Shown piece after piece: positions 25,763 to 37,800 of a stretch of DNA of 64,000 nt. The DNA is from Aotearoamyces nothofagi (lineage: Eukaryota; Ascomycota; Leotiomycetes; Leotiales; Tympanidaceae), in contig JADDTR010000003.1 in NCBI GenBank assembly GCA_015345905.1, positions 1,302,001 to 1,366,000 of the forward strand. Direction: 5' to 3'. Positions within the stretch are counted from its first letter, which is position 1; the number at the start of each line of letters is the position of its first letter. A program made the translations under genes and the position numbers. The notes beneath the pieces are model-generated. The model had not been told where the DNA came from. It saw only the letters and a program-made list of their open reading frames with translations, and searched no databases.

Positions 25763-28703
25763 ATGATATCAGGTCGTGGGAGAGGCAAGATTCGGCCTCC
25801 AAGACGAGTAAGTTCCTACCACATTGCTAGCGTTTCCTATCCACTCCAAAGGTCAATACAAACCTCAGTGTCTGTGAAACGGCTTTCCCTCCTTTAATGG
25901 TCCATACGGAATGAGAGAGTATCTGTCCAAGTCGAGATAAATCACAGTGACTCATTTGGCTATCTTCTACTCACCCACAGGCATCTTGTCGCCGTGTCAC
26001 TATCGCAAGATCTTGACAGCACACTGGCATTTGCGATGCAGCGCAATCCTGTAATGCGCCCTTTGGTCTTGCCTATTTTAATAGCCCTAACTTATTCCCT
26101 ATCCTCCAAGCAATACCGATTTAGGGGATATGTAACTGACTTTTCGGTTGAGCAGGGTTTAGTCGGCCAGAGCGATAGTAACGACTTCGACGTTCAGTGG
26201 GATATATTGAAGTCTGCGCTTCGAGAAATTCACACCAAGAACGCCTCGAAACTTTCATTCGAACAGCTATACCGTGCCTCTTACAAGATTGTGCTGAAGA
26301 AGAAGGGAGACATCCTCTACGACAGAGTCAAGCAGTTCGAGGAGCATTGGTTTGGCAGTGAGGTTATGCCCCGGATTCAGACCTTAATCACAAAAAGCCT
26401 CACCAGCATTACCTTAGGTGGTGTTCCCGGTACAACGGCCAATCAGAGAAGGCTCACCGGGGAGAAATTTCTGAAGGGGCTTAAGGAAGCTTGGGAGGAT
26501 CACAATACGTGTATGAATATGACTACAGATGTCTTAATGTACATGGACCGAGTTTATTGCACCGAAAACCGAAGGCCTTCAATATTCACAACCTCTATGG
26601 GCCTTTTCCGAGAACATATACTAAGGTCCAAACTCGTAGCTACGGAATCCGATATTGTCACTTTTGACATTCTCAACTCAGTCCTTCTTGACCAGATCCA
26701 GATGGAGCGCGAAGGTGATGTCATCGATAAGAATCTCATCCGCTCCTGTGTTTATATGCTAGAAGGTCTATATGAGACAGACGATGACAACGAGAATGAG
26801 AAGCTGTACTTGACTGTGTTCGAGCCTGAGTTTTTGAGAACTAGTCAACAGTTCTATCAAAAGGAGTGTATGACGCTGCTTCGGGACTCGGATGCCAGCA
26901 CCTGGCTTCGGCAAACGCAGAAGAGACTTGTAGAAGAGGCCGATCGATGTCGCACCACAATATCGCTTCTCACAGCCTCAAAGATAGCACGAGTCGTCGA
27001 GGCCGAACTAATTGGCAGTCATCTCCAAGAGTTTATTGCACTAGAAGGTAGCGGTGTCAAGGTGATGATCACAAATGACCGCTTTGATGATTTGACACTA
27101 CTTTATCAGAATATTGCCCGCATCGATTCGAAAAAGGAAGCTTTGAGAGACTCTTTACAAGCTCGTGTTGTCGACCTAGGCACCGAGATCAACAAGAATA
27201 TTCTCAACACCAACTTCGCTACTCCGCAGAAGATAGATGACAGCAATAAAGCGGAAAAGACCAAGGCGGCGCCACTAAACGCGGCAGCCCAGCAGACAGC
27301 AGCAGCAATCAAGTGGGTTGATGAAGTCCTGCAGCTCAAGGACAAATTCGACAATATGTGGAAGATATGCTTCAAAGAAGACCTTATTCTGCAAACGGCA
27401 TTAACGAAGAGCTTCTCTGATTTTATCAACGTCTTTCCAAGAAGCTCTGAATACGTCTCGCTTTTCATTGATACAAATTTGAAAAGTGGCATCAAGGGCA
27501 GGACAGAAGCTGAAGTTGAAATTGTACTCGAAAAAGCAACTACATTACTCCGGTACATCCAAGACAAGGATATGTTCGAGCGATACTACAAGAAACATCT
27601 CGCTCGCCGCCTCTTGCATGGCAAATCGGAGAGTGCAGATGTTGAGAAGGCAATGATAGGTCGTATGAAGCAAGAGGTTGGCAGTTATTTCACGACTAAG
27701 CTCGAAGGAATGTTCAAGGATATGACCATGTCTGAAGAGTTAACAAGTGGATACCGGGCTCACATTCAGAATCTTGGAGACATAGATAAAAAGAACATCG
27801 ATCTAGGTGTCAGTGTTCTCACAAGCAACTCCTGGCCAATGGAAACAATGGGGGGTGCTTCCTCTCGTGGGGAGGACGGAACTCGCGTCCAATGCCAATG
27901 GCCCCCCGAAATTAAGTCACTCCAAGATAGTTTCACAAAGTACTACCTCAAGGAGCGCAATGGGAGGCAGCTATCATGGCTAGGCTTTACCGGCACCGCG
28001 GACATACGCTGCGTATTTCCCAAGATTCCGGGCAAGGAAGGTATTTTGGGCAGAGAGCGTAAACATGAGCTTACGGTACCCACATACGGCATGGTTGTCC
28101 TCCTACTCTTCAATGACCTTGAACCCGGTCAATCCATCACCTTCGAAGAAATTCTGCAGCAGACATTGATCTCATCGACCGAACTTCAGCGAATTCTCAC
28201 CACGCTATCAGTGATACCTAAAGCTAAGGTCCTGAACAAAGAGCCGGCCACCAAGGCTGTAAAACCCGGTGATCGATTCTCCTTCAACGAAGCCTTCACT
28301 AGCAAATCTGTAAGAATCAAGGCGCCCACCATCACGGGCGTTAACAAGGTGGAAGGCGAAGAGGAGAGAAAGGATACCGAGACTAAAAATGATGAGATGA
28401 GGGCTGGTGTTATTGAGGCTTGTGTAGTCCGGATCATGAAGTTTGTCCAATTTCTTCCACGTTTTCTTCGCATATCTTTTACTCTATGGGGATTTTTGCT
28501 CATGATACTGACTTGTGCATTATAATAGACAGCGAAAAGAGCTCTCCCATCAAAATCTCTTCACCGAAGTTATCACTCAGCTTTCTAGCCGCTTCCGGCC
28601 TGATCTTACTATGGTCAAGAAGCGTGTTGAAAGCCTCATTGAGCGTGAGTATCTAGAGCGTGTTGAGGACGCCGAGAGGCCGACTTACCGCTATCTTGCT
28701 TAA
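25763..28703 (+). CDS. Cullin-3-like E3 ligase scaffold
   Basis: Exons 25763-25807, 26156-28440 and 28529-28703; 834 aa. Exon 1 encodes MISGRGRGKIRPPRR, the conserved start of fungal cullin-3, and joins to GLVGQSDSNDFDVQW over a 348-nt intron. Cullin repeats follow, then the cullin homology domain (FERYYKKHLARRLL, then LTSNSWPM), a winged-helix region (QSITFEEILQQT) and the neddylation segment VVRIMKQRKE with the acceptor Lys near residue 777. The C-terminus IEREYLERVEDAERPTYRYLA is typical. It would recruit BTB substrate adaptors and Rbx1-bound E2. The last intron uses a GTTTGT donor. A long frame begins at a spurious ATG inside intron 1 (25994), which could mislead gene predictors. Confidence 0.93.
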
Positions 28704-29272
28704 GCTTGCTTTCTAGCTTTCCCATTTGCGATTTCAGCGTTTATGATGGCATATTATGGCATTGGGTGGCCTAGGGAATGGAGTTTGCTTGAGCGATAAT
28801 GATCATGATATGATACATGAGGGGATGGCGTTCTTTGACATCCAGCGGATATCCTGTCTATTTTCCAACCGGTGAGACAGAAGCGAGATAGGTAGCATCC
28901 ATGTAGGAATACCCGCAATGTGATGGTGTCTACCATTCGTCTAGAACGCATTAGCATCTCTTTACATCAACTTGGCCTCGTAGTGATTCCATCTTACTAC
29001 TATGAATGATTAGATATTTCCAATGAAATACCCAGCATGTACAAGAGCTAATTATCTCATTATCAGGAGTAACGGAGAGGCTTATACGCTTAGCTTCGTC
29101 TTTTAGATGCCACAGATCCTCGACTGCCCTGCGTCATTTACGAAAGATAGATCGATACCCAATTCCTATAGTAGTAAGCGTATCATGTATATATAATTGT
29201 TTGAAGCAGTTTATAATTTATTTGACCCGGTCGAATTCAGAATAGAATAGTAGTATCTTATTTGAATTATAT
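28704..29272. other. Intergenic, rising AT content
   Basis: The 3' flank of the cullin gene. No gene is seen. AT content rises toward the right, where the AT-rich island begins. Confidence 0.5.
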
Positions 29273-29483
29273 TGTGACGAGGTCATCGGCCGCTTCGCTA
29301 AAATCCTACTGGTCGGCCCTACGCAGGGCTCCGGGGCCCCTCGGATTTTGCCGTGACCTTGCAGGCGAGGTCATGTGATATAATAGTCATGTGATACTGT
29401 AGATATAAATAAATATTGGCCTTATATATAAGGTTTAGTCCTATAACCTACTTGAGCTATATATATATAATATATTTTAGACA
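29273..29483. mobile_element. Solo LTR-like fossil, probably Ty3/Gypsy type
   Basis: About 211 bp with TGT...ACA ends, a GC-rich first third (29281-29360) and an AT-rich second half with TATA-like boxes, as in fungal Gypsy LTRs. No second copy and no recognisable internal genes are seen in the window, so this is a solo or broken copy. The family call is inference from layout only. Heavy AT bias next to it suggests an old, RIP-mutated insertion. Confidence 0.4.
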
Positions 29484-30650
29484 CCAAAGGTAAGATCTTA
29501 CTTTTATATAATAATAACAACAATAATAGTCTCTTCTACTACTTTTATTAATCTCTATAATAGAGAAAGATAAATATAGTTTTTTCTTTCTTTTTCTCTT
29601 CTCTTTCTCTAGCTTTTAAATAAGTTATAGATACTAATAGTCTATATAATATTAGAAATCTCTCTCTCTTTCTATAAAAAGTTCTCTAAATCTATCTATC
29701 TATCTTTATCTATCTATCTACTTTTATTTATCTATAAGCTCTTATTTATCTATAAACTTTTATCTATTTATAAACTTTTATCTACTTAAAAGCTTTTTTC
29801 TATTTATAAACTTTTATCTATCTATAAATAGATTTCTTTTCTATCTTCTTTATCTATTTATAAAAATATTCTCTTTTTATTACTATCTAAGTCTATCTAT
29901 AAATAGACTTCTCTTCTATTATTTAAATCTATTTATAAATAGACTTCTTCTCTTTTAGATAAGATATTACTATTAAACTAGTTGATAGTTTAATTTAATC
30001 TAGTCTTAAAAGTAATTTATAAACTATTTCAAAGACTGAACTATTTAGAATAGTAGAGATAGAGATTATAATTAATAGAGTTGTTATTATCTAAAAGACA
30101 ATAGTAATTGTAAACTCTGATATATATATCTAAATAGTTCTAAACTACTTTTAGATCTTCTTATATAAACAATTTATTATATATCTCTTCTCTACTCTTA
30201 TAACTATAATATTTGTAAAGCTTGTTGATATAGTATAATAGAGTCTATTATAGTTGCTTTTGCTTTTATAATAATTTCAGATTATTCTACTACTATAAAC
30301 TCTATTATAAACTCTATATTATAAGCTTTAAATCAGACTATTCTTACTTTCTCTAAGGCTTCTGAGATTTTCTTTATTATTAGAGAGACTATTATTTCAA
30401 TAGAATAGAGTTGTAGTAAAGGTTTTATAAGATATAAAAAGAGAGAATTGTAGATATAATATATTCTTTTCAAGATATAAGAGTAAGAGGTTTTTTAGAA
30501 TATAGTAAAGATTAAAGTAATATTTTATATTGAAGCTACTGTCTATCCAATTTACTCAGTTGTTATATCTGCTTGAATTGCTCTCTTCTCTTTTTACCTC
30601 TTACTAGGTTATAGTAGCCCCTTTCGGACTGGCTCTAGATTATAGATAAA
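29484..30650. repeat. AT-rich, RIP-like block without genes
   Basis: Overwhelmingly A and T, full of TA steps, with short TCTA/TCTATC microsatellite runs near 29690-29780 and repeated CTATTTATAAA-like words. No open frame longer than a few dozen codons. This is what repeat-induced point mutation leaves of former transposons. No parent element can be named. Confidence 0.8.
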
Positions 30651-30695
30651 CGTTGATATATTGCCTTTCTTGAGGTCATTTACAATCAGATCAGT

Positions 30696-31043
30696 TTGTA
30701 CTGTAAAAACAGATTTCTCTTATTCTTAGATGATAAAACCTCCGCCTCTGTAAGGGGTGACGAGGGGTGGAAAGATCGCCGCGTGATGCTGAATCTATAC
30801 AACAATCCGGCCGACAATAGAGGGCTGAAGGGTACCTATTGTGCTTTTAAGAGCATCGCGAAGCACTATCTGCCTCGGAACAAGCACTGCGAATCGGGGG
30901 TTTTGGGGGAGGGCGTTTGCTTTGTAAAGATGGCACACAACAAATGGGACGAGAATGGTATTGCGCAATATGTTGATATTTCGGCGGATATTGTTGAGTC
31001 GAGGGTGGTAGAGAGGTTCTTGAAGGCGCTGTCGGGGCTGTGA
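30696..31043 (+). pseudogene. 5'-truncated gene remnant of unknown family
   Basis: A frame with normal codon composition emerges abruptly from the AT-rich block and ends at TGA 31041-31043. It has no plausible ATG start at its left end; the first codons (YCKNRFLLFLDD) are AT-rich. The clean part runs from WKDRRVMLNLYNNPADNRGL to the C-terminal VVERFLKALSGL and looks like the last exon of a folded protein. I do not recognise the family. An acceptor-like CTTATTCTTAG near 30727 could mark an exon start, with the upstream part lost to the AT-rich block. It may also be a short intact gene with an unseen first exon. Confidence 0.4.
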
Positions 31044-31810
31044 TCGAAGGGCAGGATCTTTCGTTGGATGGGAGAGGTCAGAAATAGAACGGGGATGCAG
31101 ATCTGATAGTGCAGGTTAAACTCGGACTGATGATGATGACGCCGAGTCTCCGAAGGTCCGTGGCACGGGATCCGTGGCTTTGCCTCTAATTTCAGCCACA
31201 AATGCAAACCTCTCATTTACCCCGCGATTTTGAGTCGCACTCATCGCGGTAAGAGTTGAAGCAATCAACTGATTAAGACTACAATTAATTAAATTAAATA
31301 CTGGATAATGTAGTGATCTTTTCCTGCTGTGCTATATTTCTAGCACTTCATATAATGAGAATATATACTATTCATGTACACATTACACAAGACCTGCAAA
31401 GAGAGGAAAGAGGAACTCAGTATCACGTGAACTAACAGTTAGGCCAAATTTGGCACTTGTCCTCCCCGTGGCCAGAATTGGATGTAAGTGAAAACACGAC
31501 AGTTAGGCCATATCCAACCCTCTGGGGCTTCTATCTGCGCCTCAAATTCAGGCCGTTAGATCGAACGTCAGAATTAGCAGTCGTACCCCGGGTTGTTCTT
31601 AATTGCAGTCGTTTCTTCAGTATCTCTTACTTCAAGCACCTGTTTTCAACGCCACCCCTCCCTACTCGGCCACCTTCACGTGTACTATAAGTGAGGGTCA
31701 GAGAATTCAACTTTGGATCGCTTTAGTATCTAAAAGACCTACGAAAGACTTCTCCCCCTTTCAACCTGTTCGTTGCTATCTATTCTCTTTTCTTTCTCTC
31801 TCTTACAAGC
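31044..31810. other. Intergenic, upstream of MADS-box gene
   Basis: No gene supported. The right end is pyrimidine-rich (about 31740-31805), as expected for a transcription start just before ATG 31811. Two short direct copies of an ACAGTTAGGCCA word occur near 31433 and 31498. Confidence 0.45.
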
Positions 31811-32177
31811 ATGAGCTCCTTGAAAAATAGAAGAGAGCAATTAAGGAGGAGAAAGAACAACCTCTTTAGAAAGGCTCACGAGCTTGGAAAGCTGTGCAAC
31901 GTGGATATAGCAGTGATTATCTGCAAGAACGGTTGTTACTTTATATACAGGTCTATTGACCAAGAATCTTGGCCACCAACGATAGAGCAGCTTGTAAGTG
32001 TATACAATTGCTTGGATCTCTGTATAAATCAAGCTTGAACTTGAATAGCAAACGGTATACCCGATTCCTGAGAACCTGCTTCCATGGGATATCGAAACAA
32101 TGACCCGACGCACTGAGCATGGTTTGAAGAAGACTATAACGGAGATATATAAGAAGGACTGTTCGGACGTTCATTAA
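31811..32177 (+). CDS. Minimal MADS-box protein
   Basis: Exons 31811-31993 and 32049-32177 around a 55-nt phase-0 intron; 103 aa. The first 50 residues are an SRF-type MADS box: RRRKNNLFRKAHELGKLC, then VDIAVIICKNGCYFIYRS. The segment SWPPTIEQLQTVYPIPENLL follows, then a short basic tail. Canonical fungal MADS factors (Mcm1, Rlm1) are several hundred residues and start with GRxKIxIKxI before the NRxVTFxKR core. Here the N-terminus is shortened to MSSLKNRREQLR, so the DNA-contacting N-arm is largely missing. It may dimerise with full-length MADS proteins as a dominant modifier; that is inference. It lies inside the repeat-rich island, with a partial copy 950 bp downstream. Confidence 0.75.
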
Positions 32178-32494
32178 TATAACTATTAATGTAACAAAAT
32201 TTTACGTCTTAGCAAAGTTCAGTCTCGGAAAGGCGTGATTACCTAAAAGCAGAAATGAAGTACTTAGTAGACTTAATTAAAATCTCAATCGAGCATTCTC
32301 TTAAGAATATATATCAGTGCTGTAGCTACTCTCATTCGCCATCTAATATTAGAGGCCACAAAGATCCAATTCAAGTTTAATGCAAGAGTTGTCCTTTTGA
32401 TCCTTAGTCGTAACCTATGCCCAGCGGAATATTCTTGCCAGTTTACACGTGACTGCCGTTCTGATTTCAAAGTACCCTTTCGCTGGTTCTCCAG

Positions 32495-32759
32495 GCAAGA
32501 AGTCTGCAGAGATTGCACTGAAGAGACTGTAGTTCTCCAGTGACTACGCTTAAGACGATATAGCTCTCCAGCTGCCAGAGCTTTGCAGAGACCGTACCGG
32601 AGAGATCGTGGTTCTGAAGCGATTATGCCGGAGAGTGCCAGGCTCTTTGGCGAACCTGGCTCTGCAGAGGCTGCAGCGCTGCAGAAAGTGGGGCTCTGAA
32701 GAGATGGTTGCTCTGCAGAGAGCGGGCTCCGGAGACTGTGCCGAAGAAACTGTGGCAGC
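32495..32759. repeat. Degenerate 17-bp minisatellite array
   Basis: About fifteen consecutive 17-bp units in register, for example GAGAGTGCCAGGCTCTT, TGGCGAACCTGGCTCTG, CAGAGGCTGCAGCGCTG, CAGAAAGTGGGGCTCTG and AAGAGATGGTTGCTCTG. The 3' half is best preserved (GGCTCTG at each unit end); the 5' half is more diverged. The open minus-strand frame across it (32285-32767) is a by-product of the repeat. Confidence 0.75.
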
Positions 32760-32781
32760 ACAATCATAAAATCTTTGAGAA

Positions 32782-32832
32782 ATAAAAGATGAGCAATCTA
32801 GAAAGAGAAAGAACAACCTCTTCAAAAAGGCT
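32782..32832 (+). pseudogene. Partial duplicate of the MADS-box exon
   Basis: 51 bp match the 5' part of the MADS-box exon (about 31829-31880), including the shared core AGAAAGAACAACCTCTT. The translated core RKRKNNLFKKA is closer to the usual MADS core than the intact gene is. Similarity stops after GCT, where GGTAAAG could be a fortuitous splice donor. A truncated relic of an ancestral or neighbouring copy. Confidence 0.65.
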
Positions 32833-32852
32833 GGTAAAGAAATGATTTCACC

Positions 32853-32936
32853 TTGGTCCCGGGACCCAGATGCTCCCAGGACCTACGACAGTCCCAGGAG
32901 AATGCTCCCAGGACCCCCAGTGGTCCCAAGAGCAAG
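32853..32936. repeat. Degenerate 18-bp repeat (TGCTCCCAGGAC type)
   Basis: Units TTGGTCCCGGGACCCAGA, TGCTCCCAGGACCTACGA, a 14-bp shortened unit, TGCTCCCAGGACCCCCAG and a partial TGGTCCCAAGAGCAAG follow one another directly. Confidence 0.7.
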
Positions 32937-33096
32937 CAGTCTTAAACACGTGATCGAACCTAGCCCTGGAAGGTTTTTCGCTGGTTTGCAGCTCTAAGTA
33001 GTTCAGGCGCCAGAAATGGCTTCTTGCTGATCAACTGTAAAGTTCATACCCTGATCCGTTCACAGCATTGGTACCGCACATTACCAGGCTGCGACT

Positions 33097-33212
33097 TATC
33101 AGCACTGTGCCACTTACATTGTAGCGTTTACAGCGCCGTGTCAATTACAGCGCTGTCTCCGTTACAGCTCTGTGGTGTTTGCAGCACCATGTCATTTCCG
33201 GTACTGTAAATG
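33097..33212. repeat. Degenerate 17-bp repeat (TTACAGCGCTGT type)
   Basis: Clean 17-bp register over 33128-33212: TTACAGCGCCGTGTCAA, TTACAGCGCTGTCTCCG, TTACAGCTCTGTGGTGT, TTGCAGCACCATGTCAT and TTCCGGTACTGTAAATG. A further, shortened pair precedes it from 33097. Confidence 0.75.
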
Positions 33213-34852
33213 AGGAGACATAACGACACTTTGCATCAGTTGTTAGTGCGAAAATTCTCCCCTGATAGCGTAATGTTAGTTTAGCTAGTAGAGGCATCAT
33301 AAGCCTGTCCAGCCTGCGCTTTAGATCTGAAGCCTGCTCCATTTCTGACGCTGGCACTAATCCCACGTCATCGAACACCCGCGCTTCACTTTTGGCCAGT
33401 CTGCAATTCTGGATGAAGCAAATTCCCAGCCACTGGATCTGTCTCGACGCTGGTTCTAATCCGGCTTATGCTCTGAATCTGGCTCTCTGGTCGCTGGTGC
33501 AGATATCACAAATGTATAATGAGTTAGGAAAATTTTGTTATACCAGCCAAGGCTAGCTCTTGCATCTGCCATCCTCCTTCTTTGTCGATAAGCCCGACGA
33601 TATGCAGAAAGGGAATGATGAGTGCCTTTCGCCATATGGCTGCCTCAGGTGTCGAAAACAAGAGTAGCTAGATAATACATAGAACAGTAACAAAGAGATA
33701 AACGTGTAAAGCATAGACTATGAGTAGCTGGCCAAGAAAAAAAAGAAAAAAACGGACAATTGACGCACGAACCCTCGAGAAAATCCCTTTTCTAAAGCAA
33801 ATCCTATGACACTGCTTGGGCAGATCTTATACAAACGGCTTTCGGATTGATTTTGCCATGGTCATGATATTCTGGTCGGTCCAGTGCTGACGCTCATTCG
33901 GGTCAGCAGCTGGTAGGGCGCGTCTGCCCCTAGCAGAACAGCACAGCTATGTCTGGCGATAATGGCCGACGAGAAGAGGGTTTCGCGTTCACAAGATGGT
34001 GGAGGTGGAGGAGGAGGTGGAGGCGGCGGTATATGAGGTGATTGAGAAAGAAGGAGGACGATAGACAATGGCGAAGGGAGAGGGAGGCGACTACTGAAGG
34101 AGCCATTGTGTATTTATGTCTGCTCTGTATGCTGCGGAGCATGGGAGCATGGTGGAGAGGCAGGGAGTTGAGGGTCCCATGTTGGGAGGGGAGCAGAAAT
34201 GTGCTTCTTGAAGACTGAAGTTAGCCTTCGGTAAAGTCACGTGAAGGTGCTGGCCCGCTAGGGCGGCCAGCGGGCTGTCGTGGGAGAGATGTGGGAAGGC
34301 CACACAAAGCAGCGTCAAAAGCCACTCTTTTCGGCGGCCATCTCACAGGTGGTCAGATTCTCAATGTAAAATTTATTAATGTTGAAATGATTAGAAGTTT
34401 TATGCATTTCGCGAGGAGAATAACTGCAAGTATTCTTCGAACACTTAAATTCAACCATAATTATAAGAAATGGCTGTTTTTTGTGGGGTTTGGGAAAATC
34501 CCGTCGCCTTTCGAGTCAGTAATTGTCAAGATAAATTTATCCGTGCCTGACGCTAAAATATACTGTGTAATGCATGCATTCTCCCCTTTCGGGCGATTCT
34601 GCCGCCCAAAAGACGATAAGGCTGCCGGAATGTTCACCTCAACCTACATCAGTATTTACTTTTGTTATTCGTGCAAAATCGCCGTTATTAGAGCATTAGA
34701 GCATCTATACATATGGTATTGCTCAGCTGCATTGATATTTCCTGACGATGCTCATATTTTCCAGATCTCCTAGATCTCCCAGTCTTCATCATCCCTTGAG
34801 TGAGCTCGGTGCCTAAAACACGGATGCAGCGAACTCATGGAAACTAGCAGGC
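33213..34852. other. Intergenic, no supported gene
   Basis: Contains further faint copies of the short GC-rich words (33440-33500) and a GGT/GGA trinucleotide run at 33999-34033. A 160-codon frame at 34291-34773 has no family features and unusual composition, so I do not call it. A 58-codon minus frame starting MAPSVVASLSL (about 34106) follows a TATA-like word but is not convincing. Confidence 0.45.
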
Positions 34853-37800
34853 ATGGCAGACACGCATGTCACTGTGGTAGCTGAGTTTCAAGACTCAACG
34901 GTACTCATATCTAGCATGTCTAGTAGCGCCTCTGCTGATAATTCTACAGAATAGCGACAACGAACCCTCCCTGACCAACTCACCTTCATGGAGCTCTAGT
35001 TCCGCTAAATCTCCTCCGTCTACGACACAGTCTCCTTCGTCGTCCTCATTCTCCGCAAGTGATTTTCTCCTCAAAATTGGCAACTACATACCTGTAGGTT
35101 GCCTCCGTCTTGAAAGATATAGATGCGGAATAACGATCGATATGTGGAAGTCATGTCACCAATGGCAGCTCGTTGCACATCCTCGAGATTCATATGCCAC
35201 AACTATGCCGAGGCTATTACCGAATACCCTACAAGAAAATCTACTCAATGCGCCGACAACACAATGCTTACGACATTTGCATTGGGCTGGATGGATTCGA
35301 CTAGAATTCAGAATGAGAGATGCGGAGGCTGGACAGATTCGAGTCTATATTCTGCCGGACGATCTTGGACACCGTATGATAGACAGATATGATCCGTCTC
35401 TGAGGAGAATGCTGCAACAGGTCTTGATGTCGATAGACATATCAAAGGATACATGGGAAGGCGTTTGGTCGGATGACGCCCCAGTTAGTCACATTGACTC
35501 TAATCTGGATGCAGTAACAATTAAATCCGATGGCGATGATGCGTCTCTGTTTTATCTGTTCAACACCCTACCTTCGCCAGCCCCAGATCCTTCCATTATC
35601 AATGATCGACATGCACAATCTGCTATGTACGATATCCTAGAGGGTGAGATTAAGGGTATGCAGGCTACGATGCTGCCGTACCAGCGACGATCCGCAGCCA
35701 TGATGCTACAGCGCGAGATTCAGCCGGCAAAGATCGTCGATCCTAGGCTTAGGAAAACTGTGGACCAGGGTGGAAACATTTGGTACTGCGATTATACGGC
35801 AGGTGTCTGTCTACGAGAGCCGCGCATGTATGAAACTGCACGTGGGGGCATTTGCGCAGAAACGATGGGTCTAGGCAAGACATTGATATGTCTCGCTCTC
35901 ATCCTTGCAACCAAAGATTATTCTTCACAGATTCCTGCCGAATATTCAGTTGGTTAGTTCTCACCCGATTACTTACACGCTCGCTGTCTGTGGCTAATAA
36001 CGCCTAGGTACGACACCCGTGAGGCCAAGAGTGGGCAGGCTTCTCGATATGTGTGCTGCAACGGTTGGACGAACGGGTACGCCTTGGAAAAGTTATTTTA
36101 ATGAGCTAAAAGAACATGGGATTGAATACGATCAGTGTCTCGATGCTATTGGGAAAAATCCTGGCTACTACTACATACCAAGTCCCACTCCGCGTCGTGC
36201 AAGACGCAATCCAGTCTACACCCCTCCACGCAAGGTCTACTTAACAGCTGCAACCCTCGTTGTTGTCCCTTCTAATTTGGTTAGACAATGGGAACATGAA
36301 ATCAAGAAACACACTATGGGGTTAAATGTTCTTGTGATGAAGGACCTTAAAAAAGAGCTTCCGCCTGCTGAAGAACTGTCTGAATTTGATATCATCCTGT
36401 TCTCAAGACAACGCTTTGATCAAGAGTCTAAAGACGGGAGCGATGCTGTGAGTAATCACGCCAAATGCCCCTTGAAAACCTCTCACATAAATATTTTGTC
36501 TGAGCCTCGATCCTCTGTTTATCATTCTCCTCTCCGCGAACTGCATTTTAAACGGCTCGTAACGGATGAGGGCCATACCATGGGCAATTCGTCAAATAGT
36601 TCTAAAACACAAGCAGTCGTTGTCGTGGATTTTCTGCATTTGTCTGCAAGATGGATTGTATCTGGGACGCCAACACCGGGACTTTATGGCACCGACATTG
36701 CCTCGAACCAGGAGATGCTTGATACTGGCGAGTCCATAGATACCCAAGATTCCCTGGTAAGTCATATCAAACAAACCACAACTTAGGCGCTCTTAGCCGC
36801 TGACCATGATAGACATTGGGGAGTCTTGAACATGAACGTGAGCGAAAAGACCTGGAAAAATTAGGAAATATTGCCACAACGTATCTTAAGGCGGCACCGT
36901 GGGTTAATGTCTATGGCACGAAAGACACTGCTTCGTGGTCACAGTATGTGATGCAGCCAAGGCATGGCTCTAAGAGTCATGGTAACACAGCTTGCCTGAG
37001 GGCTACTCTAGAGGGAATGATTATCCGGCATAAGCCGACGGATATCGAAAAAGAAATTGTGCTTCCTCCGCTTCACCAGAAGACCGTTTATCTTGAGGGA
37101 AGTCTACAAGACAAAATTTCCATAAACCTTTTTTCCCTGATGATCAACTCGAATGCCGTCACTTCCGAGCGAAAGGATGCAGGTAAGTGTTCATAATATC
37201 CATGATTGTACCGGAGACTAAGAAGAGCTGCTTTCTAGATTATCTGTTCCATCATCGACAACGAAAGGCCTTGTCAACGCTCGTGTCTAATCTACGACAG
37301 GCTTCTTTCTTTTGGTCCGGATTTACGCAGGAAGACGTTCAATTCACAATAAACGTTGCGAAGGCGTTTTTAGAAAAGGACACTGTTACTGTATCATATA
37401 GTGATAGGATTCTGCTTGGACAGGTGATCGACATCGGTACTGCTGCGCTGTCGAGTTCAATCTGGCGTGCAGCGTCTGAGAGTCATGAGATGCCGATGTA
37501 CGTTGAGAACCATTTCAATGGTGAGATACAACAAGCGTGGGCACTCGATGGCCGATATGCCAACCCAACCCTAATTGGTACTACCCAGCTACTATCGCTA
37601 CAGAAATTTGTCAACTCACGGATTGGAAAGCCCGGGCTGATGAATGACTTGGAAGGTGCTGGAATAGCTGCAATAGATGCCATGAAAGATTCCCAGGAAT
37701 CGGAAGTACCGCGATCGAGGTCAAGATCTATGAAGATTCAAAAGAAGCTGGACGGTAGATCCCCTGCTCTTGCTGGCGGAGTGAAAGTTGGATCAGAAAT

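Noticed and set aside
25994-26155. N-terminal extension of the cullin reading frame
   Set aside because: The conserved cullin-3 start MISGRGRG is encoded by the upstream exon and joins exactly at 26156; the extension is intronic.
32285-32767. 160-codon minus-strand frame over the minisatellite
   Set aside because: Its length is explained by the repeat; Ser/Leu-rich composition with no domain.
33930-34142. Small minus-strand gene beginning MAPSVVASLSL
   Set aside because: A TATA-like word precedes it, but the frame is driven by a GGT/GGA repeat and has no further support.
34291-34773. 160-codon open frame on the plus strand
   Set aside because: No domain, no promoter, and composition unlike the neighbouring genes; AT-rich chance frame in a gene-poor island.
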